Origin: Oscillospiraceae bacterium
Lineage (GTDB): Bacteria; Bacillota; Clostridia; Oscillospirales; Oscillospiraceae
Direction: 5' to 3'
Length of the DNA stretch: 36,585 nt
NCBI GenBank assembly: GCA_031281195.1
Contig: JAITFS010000136.1
Location: forward strand, 1-36,585
The position numbers were made by a program, and so were the translations under genes. The notes below the pieces were generated by a model. That model did not search any database and was not told where the DNA came from. It worked only from the letters and a program-made list of their open reading frames with translations. This document shows, piece after piece, positions 18,242-26,993 of the stretch (position 1 is the first letter of the stretch; each line of letters starts with the position of its first letter).

Positions 18242-19255
18242 TCATCTTAAATGCTTTTTATTCCTTTGATAATAAAACCATAGATAGATTGCGTATGTAG
18301 CATTACTTATATAGTAGGTTATTTTTTGTGGGAGTAATGCATACAATATAGTTCGTATTTTTACTAATAATTTTTTGTTTATATATTCAACTTGTGGTAA
18401 ATCATTCCAAAGTGATGCTTTTTTGACGTCCAAGTAAATGTTTTTACATTGATCTTTATCAGATAGTTTATAATGCCATGGTTTATAACCACAATAATGT
18501 AATATTTTTGGATTGTTTACTGCTTTTTCCAGATTTTCGCGACCGTATAAAATATTATTTGTTTTTTTCATTGAGCGATAATACGATTTAAAACCAATAT
18601 TATACCAATCAGTTAATACATTATATTCCATTGGTAAACTTTGTATATTTGTATTTATTGAACTATTTACTATATCTTGATCAACTGCAAAAATAAAATA
18701 ACGTCCATACTTTTTTATAGACATAAATATGCGTTCACTACATTTATAATCTTTCCATCTAACAATATCTATTAACATAACACCTGCGTTGTAATATAAA
18801 CAATTTTTATCAATATTAATAACTTTCCGCCAATTATTAGAGATGTTGTTATAACAAACCATTGCACATGATTTGTATTCCTCAAATTCAAGTTTATCAA
18901 GATCAGCTAAAGAACCTACAATAATAATGTCACAATCTAAGTATAAAACTCTGCTTATTTCTTTTGGTAGAACCTCTGCAGCATACAGTCTATAGTAAGT
19001 CGCTCGACAATTTCCCAGTAATACAACATCTTTGCTTTCTAAGTAACGATCAATTTCAGTAGCAGCTATAATACTAATGTTTCTATTGTAATTATCAGCA
19101 AGCATTTTAAACTTTTGTTTGTTTTCATCGGAAATATCTAGACCTAATATAAAAACTGTTATATTAGGTAACTCCTTGTTAGTCTCAAATAATGAAGTTA
19201 TAGATATTCCAGCATACGGAGCATATTTATCATCGCAAGAGTATAAAACATTCAA
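18242..19255 (-). CDS. Family 8 glycosyltransferase
   Basis: Full-length (337 residues) GT-A glycosyltransferase. It opens MNVLYSCDDKYAPYAGIS, has the metal site LYLDCDIIIVG, AVDQDIVN in the second half and the donor-binding HYCGYKPWHY. It ends with a basic, hydrophobic stretch rich in Tyr that could associate with the membrane. The start is TTG at 19255, placed by alignment with its paralogues at 18043 and 34261, with AAGGA about 12 nt upstream. It has its own promoter at 19360-19388. The sugar is unknown. The tandem truncated copy downstream suggests duplication and decay. Confidence 0.85.
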   Translation of the reverse strand: MNVLYSCDDKYAPYAGISITSLFETNKELPNITVFILGLDISDENKQKFKMLADNYNRNISIIAATEIDRYLESKDVVLLGNCRATYYRLYAAEVLPKEISRVLYLDCDIIIVGSLADLDKLEFEEYKSCAMVCYNNISNNWRKVINIDKNCLYYNAGVMLIDIVRWKDYKCSERIFMSIKKYGRYFIFAVDQDIVNSSINTNIQSLPMEYNVLTDWYNIGFKSYYRSMKKTNNILYGRENLEKAVNNPKILHYCGYKPWHYKLSDKDQCKNIYLDVKKASLWNDLPQVEYINKKLLVKIRTILYALLPQKITYYISNATYAIYLWFYYQRNKKHLR

Positions 19256-19359
19256 TTTCTTTAAAATTCCTTAAAATTCTGAAAACGAAAAATATTACGT
19301 TGAAATACGTTGAAAACTGTTGCCGATTTCAATGTGGTACACTCATTTCCATGCAAGTA

Positions 19360-19388
19360 AGTATATAATATGATATTATTAAATGCAA
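19360..19388 (-). promoter_or_regulatory. Promoter of the GT8 gene 18242-19255
   Basis: TTGCAT (19388-19383), a 17-bp spacer and TATACT (19365-19360) on the minus strand, about 105 nt before the TTG start. A TGGTACA heptamer (19335-19341) lies just downstream of the predicted transcription start. Confidence 0.5.
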
Positions 19389-19445
19389 GTTTTTATCAAG
19401 ATATACCATAAATTAAAAGTTTATTTAACACTATTTCTTTAACTG

Positions 19446-22421
19446 TTATTTACATAACACTACCATCTCACAGGAATATACTCTTATCGCAGTGCCTTCA
19501 AAATTTTTCTCAATCCACTTATTAATGTCATCTAATGTTATACCTTGTTTTAGTATACCATAAATAAACCCGCCACCACCGGCACCACATATTGAGAAAC
19601 CTTCTGTATACTGCTCTAAATATTTCATGATAAAATCAAGCATAATATTTGAGCTTGAGTTATCGAGTTGTCTGAGTAATTTTGTATGTTGTGTTAATAG
19701 TTGACCAAATCCATTAATATTTCCTTCTTGTAATTTATTAACCATTAAGAATACTAATTCTTGTATTTCTTTAAATGCTGTTAAACTCTTAGGGTTGTTG
19801 CAAATATAGTTTGTTAAAACTCTCCTAAGAGCTGATTTTGCAATACGCCGTTGTCCGGTAAACAGCAAGAAACTTCGCTTATTTAACTCATATTTTATAC
19901 TATCCAATAACTCAATATTCTGAACTTTATAAATCTGAGGAATTCCCGGTTTAGTATCAGTAACTTTGATACCCGGATATATACCTCCTATTGTATCCTG
20001 CCAACCACCACCTGTAGTCATCATCTGTTCTGCTGCTATAACATCATTTACTAATTCTTCATTACTTCGGGTTCGTCCTGATAGCTTGAACAATGCACTG
20101 ATTATCGCTCCTGTTAATATACTTGATGTTCCAAGCCCTGAACCTTTTGGTACATTAACTTTTGTGGTAATACGCACGCCACCACCTAATCTCTCCAATT
20201 GATTTTGCAGTGTTCCTTTATCATGAGCTAATATTCCCGTCACTATTAAGGCAGCTTTATATAAGATAAATGTGTCTGTTGGGTCTTGATATGATAACAA
20301 TTGATCAAGTCTGTTGAATTGTTTTTTTACATCTAAATCAATACTATGAATCTCAATAATATGTTCATCAATCCTCTCAGCACATACATAAATTGGTAGC
20401 TCACCATTTATAGTAACTGCTGCATTTAACATAGTACCACCGTGTTCAAAACAGTACGGTGGTGCATCACTCCATGAACCGGCAAGATTTACTCTAACAG
20501 GTAGTTTTACTTCGATTTTATCTGCTTTCCATTGCAAAGATTCACAATAAACAGATGAAGTAATATCTTTAGTTATCTCATGACGAAGCACAGAAAACCC
20601 ATTGTCTCTTAACTCATCAGCATTTATATCAAGACCAAGTAATTCTACAGCTTCAGCAATACACATATATAATCGCATTTTATCAAGCCAGTATACATTA
20701 TAGTTTTCTATTATTCGTGTTAGTAACATTTGTATACGTCTAAATGCATCATCACCAGCACCCAAATAACATATTGATTTCGCAACAGGTGTACCATCTA
20801 GCACATCATCAACAAAAGTATCTATACGAAAACTATCCTCACGTTGTTTTCTTTTTTCAATAAGTATTTCGATGTCGATATCACTTACATCAGATAGTGC
20901 CAGTCGCTTGTGTTTTAACCATTCTTCCTTTAGTTTTTGCGAAACCTCTCCAGAAAAGAACAATCTTGCCCACTCAAATGCTTCATTTTTGCTTTTACAA
21001 ACGGGAAAGAGCTTAGCATTCCATAAACTATCTGCATTTTCATCCCAATCACTGACTTTGTTGCCAAGCCATGAATCCAGTGATTTAACATCATCATACA
21101 CTCCCCATGTTCTGCACACCCACTGTCCATCGTTTAGTATAACACAATGAATGGCGGTGTTTTTAGGGATTTTTGTTTCTGTTGGAATATCACAACCGGA
21201 TATTAAGCAATTATCACCAATGGTTACACTATCAGAGATGCTACTATCTTCAATAAAGCAATTATCACCAATGGTCGCACTAATAGAAATCTTACTATTA
21301 AGTGCAATTTGTAGATTATACTCTTTATTGTCTTTATGATGTGCTTCACTTTTAAAGAAAGGTATTGTTTCTAATGCTTCTTCTGTTGTACCCATTTTAC
21401 AAATGACACCGGGAGTTAATCTATAAATATGAAGTGGGATTGTATGAAGCTGATTAAATAATTCAGGGCGTAATACAAGTAATTCACAGCTTGCAGCTCC
21501 ATCACCATCTTGTTTTAAGAACTCTGATACAGTGGATTCTTTTGCCATTGGATAGATAATATCACTATAAAACGAGAGATTAACTTTTTCATTAGCAAAT
21601 TTTAGTAACTTATTATCATCAATTTCTCCATTTTCATTTGTTACCAGAGAAAGTAATGCTCTTATGGCATTTTCACCTAAAAAAGCCATTCCTATATCTA
21701 AATCAATTTGTCCGAGACTAGAAACAGCTCCTTCTTTATGCAACTCTTGTTCAGAATATTTGTGTAAAAACTTGGAAACATACCCATCACGCTCAACATA
21801 TACACCATGTTCTGCACCGGTTTCAGTTGACGCTTTTGTAGAAAACACAGCAACATTTTGTGTAGCAAGGTCAAATTGTGTATGACTAAATCTGAAAAAA
21901 GCATCTCCTGCGACAATAAATACTCCACCTGACATACGGCTTGGTACACCAGCCATAGAAACCATTAAATCATCAAAAACAGTACCGGGTGGATTTCTAA
22001 CATCATCATTAATATGGTTTCCAGACAGCGCAAATAGCTTTCCCCAGGGAGTAGAGTGCGGAAGTCGCTTTGCTGTACCACCGGAATGTATTATTATATT
22101 ACGTTCATTTATTAATCTTTCAATACTACCATTACATTCTTCCAGTAAGCGTACTAGAGCACAAATTGTTGCTCCGCCTGAACCTATACGCAACTCATCT
22201 CTATCAGCTAAAACTGTATAGTGACAACTCGATGGTATATATCCACCATCAACTCGCTCACGAATCATATATGAATATATATCGGCCTGTGCATTAGTAG
22301 CGGCTGTAACTAAGACATTGTCCCAAAATACTGCTCTTTTACTATGAATAGCATCTTTTAACATCAGAGCACTCTCAACATGGCTCTGTGCCCAAAATAG
22401 TTTTATCGCTTCATCATGCAT
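19446..22421 (-). CDS. fkp: Bifunctional fucokinase / GDP-fucose pyrophosphorylase
   Basis: Salvage enzyme that turns free L-fucose into fucose 1-phosphate and then GDP-fucose. Order: N-terminal pyrophosphorylase with RIGSGGAT (78-85) and SGGTAKRLPHSTPWGK (113-128); a left-handed beta-helix region with two near-identical IGDNC repeats (about 375-430); a linker; and a C-terminal GHMP fucokinase with PVRVNLAGSWSDAPPY (641-656), the ATP loop PKGSGLGTSS (758-767), GGGWQD and GAGGGGFIYG. The 991 residues match the bacterial and plant two-domain enzymes. The start ATG 22421 lies in an 8-nt overlap with the end of the methyltransferase gene, so translation is probably coupled. It complements fcl (15381-16316), giving two routes to GDP-fucose. 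Confidence 0.92.
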   Translation of the reverse strand: MHDEAIKLFWAQSHVESALMLKDAIHSKRAVFWDNVLVTAATNAQADIYSYMIRERVDGGYIPSSCHYTVLADRDELRIGSGGATICALVRLLEECNGSIERLINERNIIIHSGGTAKRLPHSTPWGKLFALSGNHINDDVRNPPGTVFDDLMVSMAGVPSRMSGGVFIVAGDAFFRFSHTQFDLATQNVAVFSTKASTETGAEHGVYVERDGYVSKFLHKYSEQELHKEGAVSSLGQIDLDIGMAFLGENAIRALLSLVTNENGEIDDNKLLKFANEKVNLSFYSDIIYPMAKESTVSEFLKQDGDGAASCELLVLRPELFNQLHTIPLHIYRLTPGVICKMGTTEEALETIPFFKSEAHHKDNKEYNLQIALNSKISISATIGDNCFIEDSSISDSVTIGDNCLISGCDIPTETKIPKNTAIHCVILNDGQWVCRTWGVYDDVKSLDSWLGNKVSDWDENADSLWNAKLFPVCKSKNEAFEWARLFFSGEVSQKLKEEWLKHKRLALSDVSDIDIEILIEKRKQREDSFRIDTFVDDVLDGTPVAKSICYLGAGDDAFRRIQMLLTRIIENYNVYWLDKMRLYMCIAEAVELLGLDINADELRDNGFSVLRHEITKDITSSVYCESLQWKADKIEVKLPVRVNLAGSWSDAPPYCFEHGGTMLNAAVTINGELPIYVCAERIDEHIIEIHSIDLDVKKQFNRLDQLLSYQDPTDTFILYKAALIVTGILAHDKGTLQNQLERLGGGVRITTKVNVPKGSGLGTSSILTGAIISALFKLSGRTRSNEELVNDVIAAEQMMTTGGGWQDTIGGIYPGIKVTDTKPGIPQIYKVQNIELLDSIKYELNKRSFLLFTGQRRIAKSALRRVLTNYICNNPKSLTAFKEIQELVFLMVNKLQEGNINGFGQLLTQHTKLLRQLDNSSSNIMLDFIMKYLEQYTEGFSICGAGGGGFIYGILKQGITLDDINKWIEKNFEGTAIRVYSCEMVVLCK

Positions 22422-22974
22422 AGGGTAACCCTTTCACTGTTTTAACGTTTAAACTCATTAACCGTCCATTCTCAAAATCCATATGTGGTAAATATGCTCT
22501 GCTAAAATCATCATACCCATCTGGTAGAAACTCTTTCCAATCATATTCCTGTACGTCATGAAAACCAGTATCTTCTAATAATCTTTTTATTCTATCAAAA
22601 TCGTAAACTTGATAATGGAAGTTGTATTCGTAATCCTGGCCACCATATAGTAAGCCTAGTACTAAGTCAAGATTTCCGCATTGTTTATACTCTACACAAA
22701 TCGCAGAAAAGTTTGGTACTGCAAGCCTTAGCACCCCCCCCCGTTTTAATACACGACACCATTCCTTAAGAACATTACAAATTTCATGACGTTTAAAGTG
22801 CTCTAATACATGACATGCATAAATTTCATCAATTGAGCTATCATCAAGAAATGACAAGTCACAAGCATCTCCGACAAAGTCAATATGGTCTTGTTTTATT
22901 ACGTCCATGTGTTTGTATCCAGGTAAGAATTTTTTCCCACACCCAATGTGGAGTTTTAGTGTATTTATCACCAT
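22414..22974 (-). CDS. Class I SAM-dependent methyltransferase with an in-frame G9 tract
   Basis: 186-residue methyltransferase with HIGCGKKFLPGYKHMD (9-24), the acidic GDACDLSFLDD, EIYACHVLEHF and the post-motif LKRGGVLRLAVPNF typical of these enzymes. The codons for RGGV form an uninterrupted run of nine G on the coding strand (plus-strand C run 22734-22742). In this sequence the frame is correct and the protein complete, but a change of one base would truncate it. The start is ATG 22974 with GAGG about 7 nt upstream. The 3' end overlaps the fkp start by 8 nt. The acceptor is unknown. Confidence 0.82.
   Translation of the reverse strand: MVINTLKLHIGCGKKFLPGYKHMDVIKQDHIDFVGDACDLSFLDDSSIDEIYACHVLEHFKRHEICNVLKEWCRVLKRGGVLRLAVPNFSAICVEYKQCGNLDLVLGLLYGGQDYEYNFHYQVYDFDRIKRLLEDTGFHDVQEYDWKEFLPDGYDDFSRAYLPHMDFENGRLMSLNVKTVKGLPYA
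22734..22742. repeat. C9/G9 homopolymer tract inside a methyltransferase gene
   Basis: Nine consecutive C on the plus strand (G9 on the coding strand) in an AT-rich gene. I noticed no G or C run of comparable length elsewhere in the window, by eye. Such tracts change length by slipped-strand mispairing and are classic phase-variation sites. Confidence 0.7.
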
Positions 22975-23060
22975 ATATTACCTCGTATAAATAAATATTA
23001 CATAAAATCATTTAGAAATATAGCGTTACAGCTTTCTCTTTTATATTCTATAAATACTTT

Positions 23061-24335
23061 TTACCTGTTTGTTTTATAGTACTTCCTAAGTTCGATTCGG
23101 TACAGAATGTAAAGAACAATCGATAATGGTAATAAAAACGCTATAAACGAGTATGCAGCTCCCAAAATACTATAACTGCGTATAACAAACCACATTATTG
23201 GTGCTACGATAAAAGCAACTCCTAATAAACAATATAAGTACATTTTCTGCGCTCGCATTATTACGATAATTGTTCCAAGAGCTGTTTGAAAGCATAAAAA
23301 TGAACCACCTATAGATACTATTAAAAACTCAAATTTGTATGCTGATAGATCCTCATCAAAAATCCATGATAATAACGGCAACCCAAAAGCTAATGAGCAT
23401 AGAATAAACAGTATTGCGATTCCTAATGCATACAAAAGTTGAAGATTTATACGTTTTTTTAACTCTTTAATCTGTCCATTTGCATATATTTTTGCTGTTC
23501 TTGTCATCTCTGCACCACCAAATACAGTACCAATTAGCAATTGTAATGCAGTCGCCGGCATAATGAGAAATGTTACGATTGCAACATAATCATCTTGATT
23601 CAAAAATCCCAGATAATACCTTTGCATACTATATAAATAAACAAAAGCAGTTCCCGATAAAAACAATGGAGTTACTTTCCATATTAATGCTTTTATCTCT
23701 GGAATGTCAAACTTCACACGTATTTGATCAAAATAGCTTTGATATTTCCATATCCATGCTATGAATGTGAAAAATACAACAACACACGAAAAAATCAATG
23801 ACAAAACTATCGAACCATCAGTAATCAGAAGTACAATTAAATATACTATAATTGCTAAAGAAAAAACAGACGCTATCATACGTCCGGCAATTCGCATCAA
23901 ACCTTTTCGCTGTAATTCACCCATAAAAACGTCTGCAAAGCTTGAAACTAAAAAAATAAAAAACATTAGTAGCGATGTAATCATTCTAAAATCATCAAAG
24001 TTAAATATTAATCTACCAATCAGTAAAAAAACTATAAATGCTATACATGTTAGTATGGTAGTAATAACACGCATACCAAAATAAACAAGAAAAGAGTTTT
24101 CTTGTTTTATATCTGTACTTTGATATGGTCTAATCCCATATATAATAAAACCGGAAAAAAGCATGGCAATTGATAGTGCAAAACTAATAGCTCCGGATTC
24201 CCTTAATCCGACCCATCTTGTCGTTATCATAACAATAACAAAAGTATATCCGGCGGAAACTGCAGATGATAAGAAAGTCCAAATGTTATTTTGAACATCA
24301 GGATCTTTTAAATTTATGTTTTTTATGTTTTTCAT
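23061..24335 (-). CDS. Polysaccharide flippase (Wzx-like, MATE/MOP superfamily)
   Basis: 424 residues with about twelve hydrophobic segments spread over the whole length, starting at residue 15, as in Wzx flippases that move undecaprenyl-diphosphate-linked oligosaccharide across the membrane. Typical features are the amphipathic N-terminus (KDPDVQNNIWTFLSSAVSAGYTF), TTRWVGLRESGAISFALS, and the LLFLSG-like stretch in the middle (PLFLSGTAFVYLYSMQRYYLG). No ribosome binding site precedes the ATG at 24335. A promoter placed so that transcription would begin about 5 nt upstream suggests a nearly leaderless mRNA. It is the only flippase in the window, so it probably exports the whole unit. Confidence 0.82.
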   Translation of the reverse strand: MKNIKNINLKDPDVQNNIWTFLSSAVSAGYTFVIVMITTRWVGLRESGAISFALSIAMLFSGFIIYGIRPYQSTDIKQENSFLVYFGMRVITTILTCIAFIVFLLIGRLIFNFDDFRMITSLLMFFIFLVSSFADVFMGELQRKGLMRIAGRMIASVFSLAIIVYLIVLLITDGSIVLSLIFSCVVVFFTFIAWIWKYQSYFDQIRVKFDIPEIKALIWKVTPLFLSGTAFVYLYSMQRYYLGFLNQDDYVAIVTFLIMPATALQLLIGTVFGGAEMTRTAKIYANGQIKELKKRINLQLLYALGIAILFILCSLAFGLPLLSWIFDEDLSAYKFEFLIVSIGGSFLCFQTALGTIIVIMRAQKMYLYCLLGVAFIVAPIMWFVIRSYSILGAAYSFIAFLLPLSIVLYILYRIELRKYYKTNR

Positions 24336-24346
24336 AACAATTTACA

Positions 24347-24375
24347 AGTGTAACATTATTGTTAATAATTGGCAA
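24347..24375 (-). promoter_or_regulatory. Promoter abutting the flippase start codon
   Basis: TTGCCA (24375-24370), a 17-bp spacer and TACACT (24352-24347) on the minus strand. Transcription would start near 24340, about 5 nt before the ATG. The region also folds: outer arms AACAAT/ATTGTT and inner arms TTACA/TGTAA within 24336-24363. Confidence 0.4.
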
Positions 24376-24427
24376 GTAGTGAAAACGATGCATGTCTTTC
24401 ACTTCAACTTCCAGTCCCTCCAAGCCC

Positions 24428-25882
24428 TCACTCCCCGAAATCTACCAGGTGGCCCCAGACTTGTTTTGCTGCGCGGGCGAAGAACTTTATGTCGCTCCAA
24501 CTGCGGATGCTTATGATGCGCCTGAACAAAAACTCCGGGTTAAATGCTACCTTGTACACTGACTGCACTGCTTGCATGAGCTTCTCGTCGCCGAGTGGTG
24601 TTTTCATTACAGGGCGGCGCATATCGTACTCTGCGTAGTCCTCTGTTTGCAGCCAGCCGTTTTCCTTGCACTCATTATACAACGGAGTGCCGGGATATGG
24701 AATAACAATTGTTGCTTGCAGGGTGTGTGCATATCCTTTTTTTAGTAATAAACGCCCAAGTTTTACTGTATTTTTAACGTCTTTTTCATCTTCCCACGGG
24801 TAGCCGAACATTATTGTTACGTGCGGCGATAACCCGGCTTTTTTCGCAAGACGGCAGCTTTCTATCATGTTTTCTATTTTTACGCCTTTGTTTATCCTGT
24901 CAAGTGTAGATTGGTTCGCACTTTCGAGTCCAAAAAGAATAAACCTAAAGCCTGCTTGTTTCATCAGTTTATAATCATCGAAGCTTAAAGCACCAAACCG
25001 CATATTGCAGTCCATTATGACTTTTTTGTTATATCCGCGCTCTATCATTCCGTTGCAGAATGTTCTGAGCCAGTTGCCAATCGAGAATGCTCCGGAGTCG
25101 TCCATTATCTCACGAACACCGTATTTTTCGATTAAAATGCCAACCTCGTCAAGTAGTTTTTCTGGTGAAATGCTCCTAAAGTTGCCATATAGCGTTGTCC
25201 ATGAGCAAAATGTGCATTTGTGATACCAGCAGTCGCGAGAGGCGTAGGTGTATGTCCCGGGTGTTCTGCTGTAGTTGCCGTTCTTTTCGCTGTATAGCTT
25301 CCACTTGGTGAGGTCACGGTCTATCATCGGGAGGGTATTAAGGTCGTGCTTTAAGACAAAATCTCCTGTACTTTTAATTTCGTTATCATTTCTGTAGTAT
25401 ATCCCTGGTTCCAGCTTATTTATTTGCGTTTCACTGCTCAAAACCTCGCAGAGGTTTAGTAGCAAAAAGTCATAGTCGCCACCGGTGAGGATGTAGTCAA
25501 CAGGTGAGTTTTCCATTGTTTCCATCGGGTATGCGGTCAGATGGTCGCCAAACATGACTATTTGAACCTTTGGGTTGATTTCCTTGATTTTGCTGACTAT
25601 TTCCCAATGTAGCTTCACAACCGGAGCTTTTGTCTCTATAGCGATTAAATCTATGTCAGTATTTTTAATAAATTCGAAATACTGCTCCTGTGTCCACTCT
25701 TCGGCGATAGCATCGTTCCATATCACATCATATCCGTTTGTTTTTAGCAGTGTCGCTGCGTAAGCAGGCACCATCGGGTAAATATATGTTGGACTGTTAA
25801 ACCATTGAAACTGGCGGTTTTGTCCAAGTAGTGGCACGCCTTTACCAATATCAAGCGGTGGATATGAAATCGCTATCTTCAT
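24428..25882 (-). CDS. B12-binding-domain radical SAM protein
   Basis: 484-residue enzyme with an N-terminal cobalamin-binding-like domain (about 1-150; GDHLTAYPM at 112-120 in the place of the DxHxxG loop, so the histidine context is unusual). A radical SAM core follows, whose cysteines are C218, C223 and C226, spaced CX4CX2C instead of the usual CX3CX2C. Downstream are FGLESANQSTLDRINKG, VTIMFGYPWE and a C-terminal tail. Relatives carry out radical methylations or rearrangements on lipids, cofactors or glycans. The start is ATG 25882 with AAGGA 7 nt upstream. It follows the GT2 gene by 36 nt; both are visibly richer in G/C than their neighbours. Substrate not known. Confidence 0.8.
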   Translation of the reverse strand: MKIAISYPPLDIGKGVPLLGQNRQFQWFNSPTYIYPMVPAYAATLLKTNGYDVIWNDAIAEEWTQEQYFEFIKNTDIDLIAIETKAPVVKLHWEIVSKIKEINPKVQIVMFGDHLTAYPMETMENSPVDYILTGGDYDFLLLNLCEVLSSETQINKLEPGIYYRNDNEIKSTGDFVLKHDLNTLPMIDRDLTKWKLYSEKNGNYSRTPGTYTYASRDCWYHKCTFCSWTTLYGNFRSISPEKLLDEVGILIEKYGVREIMDDSGAFSIGNWLRTFCNGMIERGYNKKVIMDCNMRFGALSFDDYKLMKQAGFRFILFGLESANQSTLDRINKGVKIENMIESCRLAKKAGLSPHVTIMFGYPWEDEKDVKNTVKLGRLLLKKGYAHTLQATIVIPYPGTPLYNECKENGWLQTEDYAEYDMRRPVMKTPLGDEKLMQAVQSVYKVAFNPEFLFRRIISIRSWSDIKFFARAAKQVWGHLVDFGE

Positions 25883-25918
25883 AATGAATCCTTTTTATTT
25901 TTTACTATAGCTTATGCA

Positions 25919-26893
25919 CTATCTAATCATCTTCTTGCTTAGCAACCCGCGGATGAAATTGAAACCGTATCCTATGTGGGTGGCGAATATTCCGAATGTT
26001 GCTACGAGTATGAGGGCGACGCTTCGTGTGCCTCGTATGCTAAGTATCGCAAGGATAAAATACAAAACCATAACTCCTGCGTATACCCACCAGAGTATCG
26101 GCACAAATAAGCATACAGCAGGCCCTAAAAACACTCCTAGAGTAAACAAGCTGGGGATAAAATATTGTAGTCTTAGGCTCGTTTGTGGTAGTTTTCTCGC
26201 GAAATATCCTCTGTGACGGGCATACCCGTTTGATTGTTTAAGGTGCTCCTTAAATAACGAACGTCTATGATGATACACCAAAATATCAGGGTTGTAAATA
26301 ATCTTCTTGCCAAGCTTGTAGACGATGTCTAAGCATAGCTTTGTGTCCTCACCGGGCCAATACGACGAGTCAAAGCCGCCGATTTTTTCAAATACCTCAC
26401 GCTTAACGATAAGATTCACAGACGGGATATCGTCGTCCTCACGGCGTTTTCTTGGAATGTATCTATATGCGTATTTACTGCTGCAAAGCATACTTTCAAA
26501 GACTTTTCCGCCGGCTTGCTGCATAAAGCTGTCGCCCGGGGCTGTCACAGCAGGACCGCCCACTGCACCCACATCATCGGGTTCTAGCTCTTTTACAGCG
26601 TTTTTAAGCCAATCTGAGCGTGGGTAAGCATCATCATCAATAAATGCGAAAAAACTCCCTGTAGCGTGTTCTATTGCCATGTCGCGTTTTATAGCGGGAC
26701 CTACGTCACCGCTTGAGATTATGCGAGTTTTGTCAAATTGTTTGTCGGAGGCTTCGTTTGGAAAAATGAGAATCTCAAAGTCTTCATAATCTAATGCCAG
26801 ATGATGAGGAATTGCTTCGATAATATAATCGTTAATTTCTCTGACTGGTATGATTATAGAGACTTTTTTTGTAGATTCTTGATTCGTTTGCAT
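25919..26893 (-). CDS. Family 2 glycosyltransferase with C-terminal membrane segments
   Basis: GT-A inverting glycosyltransferase. It shows VSIIIPVRE, the metal-binding FIDDDAYP (about 88-95), GGPAVTAPGD and the acceptor-side SSYWPGEDTKLC, followed by a basic YARHRGYFARK stretch. Two to three hydrophobic segments near the end (about 235-310) would hold it in the membrane. 324 residues. ATG 26893 with AGGAG about 12 nt upstream. It is transcribed before the radical SAM gene, downstream of the terminator at 26911-26948. I find no convincing promoter between them, so expression may depend on read-through. Base composition is like that of the radical SAM gene. Confidence 0.83.
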   Translation of the reverse strand: MQTNQESTKKVSIIIPVREINDYIIEAIPHHLALDYEDFEILIFPNEASDKQFDKTRIISSGDVGPAIKRDMAIEHATGSFFAFIDDDAYPRSDWLKNAVKELEPDDVGAVGGPAVTAPGDSFMQQAGGKVFESMLCSSKYAYRYIPRKRREDDDIPSVNLIVKREVFEKIGGFDSSYWPGEDTKLCLDIVYKLGKKIIYNPDILVYHHRRSLFKEHLKQSNGYARHRGYFARKLPQTSLRLQYFIPSLFTLGVFLGPAVCLFVPILWWVYAGVMVLYFILAILSIRGTRSVALILVATFGIFATHIGYGFNFIRGLLSKKMIR

Positions 26894-26910
26894 CGTTTTT
26901 CCATTCTCCT

Positions 26911-26948
26911 GTAAAAAACTCGCTCTCGTTCGAGAGCAAGTTTTTTAC
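26911..26948 (-). terminator. Strong intrinsic terminator (works in either direction)
   Basis: The arms are GTAAAAAACT plus GCTCTCG and the complementary half CGAGAGC plus AGTTTTTTAC, so the stem is about 17 bp with one mismatch and a 2-nt loop. The T run forms the 3' arm on both strands. It lies 46 bp after the stop of the surface-protein gene and 18 bp before the GT2 start. A 13-bp palindrome AGCAATTATTGCT (26956-26968) is next to it. Confidence 0.8.
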
Positions 26949-26993
26949 TTATTTTAGCAATTATTGCTTAAATCCTTCATTGTGTCCAACGAG

